Shown: positions 7,472-8,963 of the stretch, piece by piece
How the letters are laid out: every line of letters begins with the position of its first letter
How positions within the stretch are numbered: the stretch's first letter is position 1
Source: Lysobacterales bacterium
GTDB taxonomy: Bacteria; Pseudomonadota; Gammaproteobacteria; Xanthomonadales; Xanthomonadaceae
Assembly: GCA_015655035.1 (NCBI GenBank)
Contig: JAATFS010000294.1
Span: forward strand, 1 to 8,963
DNA length: 8,963 nt
Direction of reading: 5' to 3'
Notes under the pieces: model-generated
What the model was told of the DNA's origin: nothing
What the model saw: the letters and a program-made list of their open reading frames with translations, nothing else
Database searches by the model: none
Position numbers and translations under genes: made by a program

Positions 7472-7512
7472 TGAATAGCTCCGCCGCGCCCGTCACGGGC
7501 TGCGGCATGTGA
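7472..7512 (-). promoter_or_regulatory. Short intercistronic spacer with Shine-Dalgarno and small hairpin
   Basis: The 41-base gap between the two minus-strand receptors holds a GCCCG-TGA-CGGGC hairpin (7488-7500) and, closer to the start, GGAG at 7479-7482, spaced seven bases from the ATG at 7471. No promoter was recognised, which supports co-transcription. The hairpin is too short and lacks a T-tract, so it is not called a terminator. It could modestly affect mRNA processing between the two receptor genes. Confidence 0.5.
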
Positions 7513-8963
7513 TCAAAAGGCGTAGTTGGCTTTCAGCCAGACGTTGCGGCCGGGCTCGTGGATGCGCACCGGATCGGCCGGATAGCCGAAATCGGCACTG
7601 CCGGCCAAGTTCAGCGCTTCGCTGTAGTGACGGTCGAACAGGTTGTCCACACCAGCGGTGAGGCGCAGCGCGTCACTGACGCGATAGCCGGCGTTGAGCG
7701 CGAGCGTGGCAAAGCCCGCAGTCGGGCCAAGATCGCGGCCAACCACGTTGCCTTGGTCCAGCGCCACCCGCCCCTGCCGGGCCACCAACCGCAGCAGTAG
7801 CCCCGCCGACCAGCGCTGGCCCCGCCAGTCCACCTTCACCCGCGATTCCAGCGGCGGCATCTGCGGCACCGCGGAATCGTCGCTGCGGTTCTCACCCCAG
7901 GCATAGGCCAACGTGCCACCCAACGTCCAGTTATCGGCCACACGCCAGTCCACGCCGGCCTCGCCGCCAGCGATGCGGGCATCGACATTGCGCGCGGTGG
8001 TGGTCGTCCCCATCATCCCGCCGCTGGCGTAGCCGAACAGGATGTAGTCGTCGATCCGACCGGCGTAGGCCGACACCCAGGCATCCACGCGCTGGCCGCG
8101 ATACTGCAAGCCGATGTCGAGCTGGGTGGTCCGTTCCGGCTGCACCGCAGCGAAGGCGTTGAGCGCGCCGACCGGGCCGTTGTCGGCGGAAAACAGCTCC
8201 CAATAATCCGGCATGCGCGCGCTGCCGCCGAGTCCGGCGTACCAGGTCAGATGCTGGCCCAGATCCCGCTCATGGCGCAGGAAACCGCTACCCAGCCACT
8301 GTCTGCGCGTTGCATCAGCGGTGGACGAATCCTCGCGCTCGTCGCTGGCCTCGGCGCGATCCATGCGCAACCCGCCGAGCCAGCGCACGGCGCTGCCGGC
8401 ACCGACCGTCAGTTCGGAGAACACCCCGACATTACCGGTACGCGCGTCCACCGCCCAGGGCATGCTGCGGTACGTGCCGCGCCCCATCCCGGTGCGGTCG
8501 CGGTGACGGCTTTCCTGCGCGTCCACGCCCGCCACCAGCACCACCTCGTTCCAGCGCCACTCCGAGTCGATGCGCCCACCGGTTGTGCGGCGATCGACGT
8601 TCGAGGCCATTGCCATCGGCATCGCCGATGCCGGGTTCGGCGTGCGCAGGCTGTAGTTGTCCATGACGTGATCGGCGTTGTTGTAATAGACATTGGCCGT
8701 CAGCGAATGCCAGCGCGGCGACAGATGCTGCTTTTCGAAGCGCGCGCCGTAGCTGGTGCGGCGGAACCTGGCGCCGTCCATGCTGCGCCCGGCATAGCGC
8801 GCCAGTGCATCACCGGTGCCGGCAGACAGCTCCAGCACGGTGTCCGGGTCGGGCGTCCAGCCCACCGCGACGTCGCTGTTCCACTTGCGCCAACGCGATG
8901 GCACGCGCGTGCCCTGCCCGTCGCGGTAATCGTCCGACTCGGAACGGTTGCCATTGGCGCGCA
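7513..8963 (-). CDS. oprC: TonB-dependent copper receptor, OprC/NosA family (N-terminus off window)
   Basis: The C-terminal 482 residues of a TBDR resembling OprC of Pseudomonas aeruginosa and NosA of P. stutzeri, outer-membrane receptors tied to copper uptake. The open frame runs off the window, so the signal peptide, TonB box and plug are not seen. The family is about 700 residues, so roughly two thirds is present. Family-like barrel segments include SDDYRDGQGTRVPSRWRKWN, LGWTPD-type VGWTPDPDTVLELSAGTGD, YYNNADHVMDNYSLRTPNP, NVDRRTTGGRIDSEW, LGGSARMPDYWELFS, NLFDRHYSEALNLAG and the C-terminus NVWLKANYAF ending in phenylalanine. Methionine clusters occur at 8608-8622 (MPMAM) and 8011-8016 (MM). 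A GTG at 8904 is internal and not a start. It is the first visible gene of the three-gene minus-strand cluster. Family assignment is from recognition of these segments. Copper as ligand is family knowledge, not shown here. Confidence 0.88.
   Translation of the reverse strand, partial: RANGNRSESDDYRDGQGTRVPSRWRKWNSDVAVGWTPDPDTVLELSAGTGDALARYAGRSMDGARFRRTSYGARFEKQHLSPRWHSLTANVYYNNADHVMDNYSLRTPNPASAMPMAMASNVDRRTTGGRIDSEWRWNEVVLVAGVDAQESRHRDRTGMGRGTYRSMPWAVDARTGNVGVFSELTVGAGSAVRWLGGLRMDRAEASDEREDSSTADATRRQWLGSGFLRHERDLGQHLTWYAGLGGSARMPDYWELFSADNGPVGALNAFAAVQPERTTQLDIGLQYRGQRVDAWVSAYAGRIDDYILFGYASGGMMGTTTTARNVDARIAGGEAGVDWRVADNWTLGGTLAYAWGENRSDDSAVPQMPPLESRVKVDWRGQRWSAGLLLRLVARQGRVALDQGNVVGRDLGPTAGFATLALNAGYRVSDALRLTAGVDNLFDRHYSEALNLAGSADFGYPADPVRIHEPGRNVWLKANYAF

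Noticed and set aside
7488..7500. Intergenic hairpin as a terminator between the two minus-strand receptors
   Set aside because: The stem is only 5 bp with a 3-base loop and no T-tract, in a 41-base intercistronic gap. Co-transcription is more likely.

Overview
The window reads as a GC-rich gammaproteobacterial chromosome segment, most likely from Xanthomonas or a close Xanthomonadaceae relative. This rests on codon use, the style of the encoded proteins and three TonB-dependent outer-membrane receptors (TBDRs) in 9 kb. Expansion of TBDRs is typical of that group. The genus is an inference; there is no rRNA or marker gene to prove it.

Layout. (1) Positions 1-1141, minus strand: a class I/II pyridoxal-phosphate aminotransferase of the bacterial aspartate aminotransferase type, with its C-terminus cut off by the window edge. 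(2) Positions 1142-1463: a divergent intergenic region. It holds two tandem ATAA-N7-TTAT dyads (1191-1245), an arrangement resembling a LysR-type regulator site, followed by a long leader with some folding potential. (3) Positions 1464-3920, plus strand: a complete 818-residue TBDR of unknown substrate. (4) Positions 3921-4022: a convergent intergenic gap with a perfect 13-bp stem-loop (3959-3989) that probably terminates or insulates both converging transcripts. (5) Positions 8963 down to 4023, minus strand: a tight three-gene cluster in transcription order. It comprises a 5'-truncated copper-type TBDR (OprC/NosA family), a second complete TBDR (677 aa), and a PepSY-TM inner-membrane protein whose start codon overlaps the preceding stop (TGATG).

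How the genes may work together. The minus-strand cluster looks like a metal or metallophore acquisition operon. Two outer-membrane receptors bring substrates into the periplasm. A multi-pass PepSY protein with conserved-looking membrane histidines may act there as a reductase, as FoxB-type PepSY proteins are thought to do for ferric siderophores. The copper-type receptor and a histidine-rich periplasmic loop in the PepSY protein make copper an attractive substrate, but this is inference. The plus-strand receptor is a separate unit. It has no visible Fur box and may be under its own regulator. No mobile element, CRISPR array, tRNA or rRNA was found. The long antisense open frames are products of high GC.
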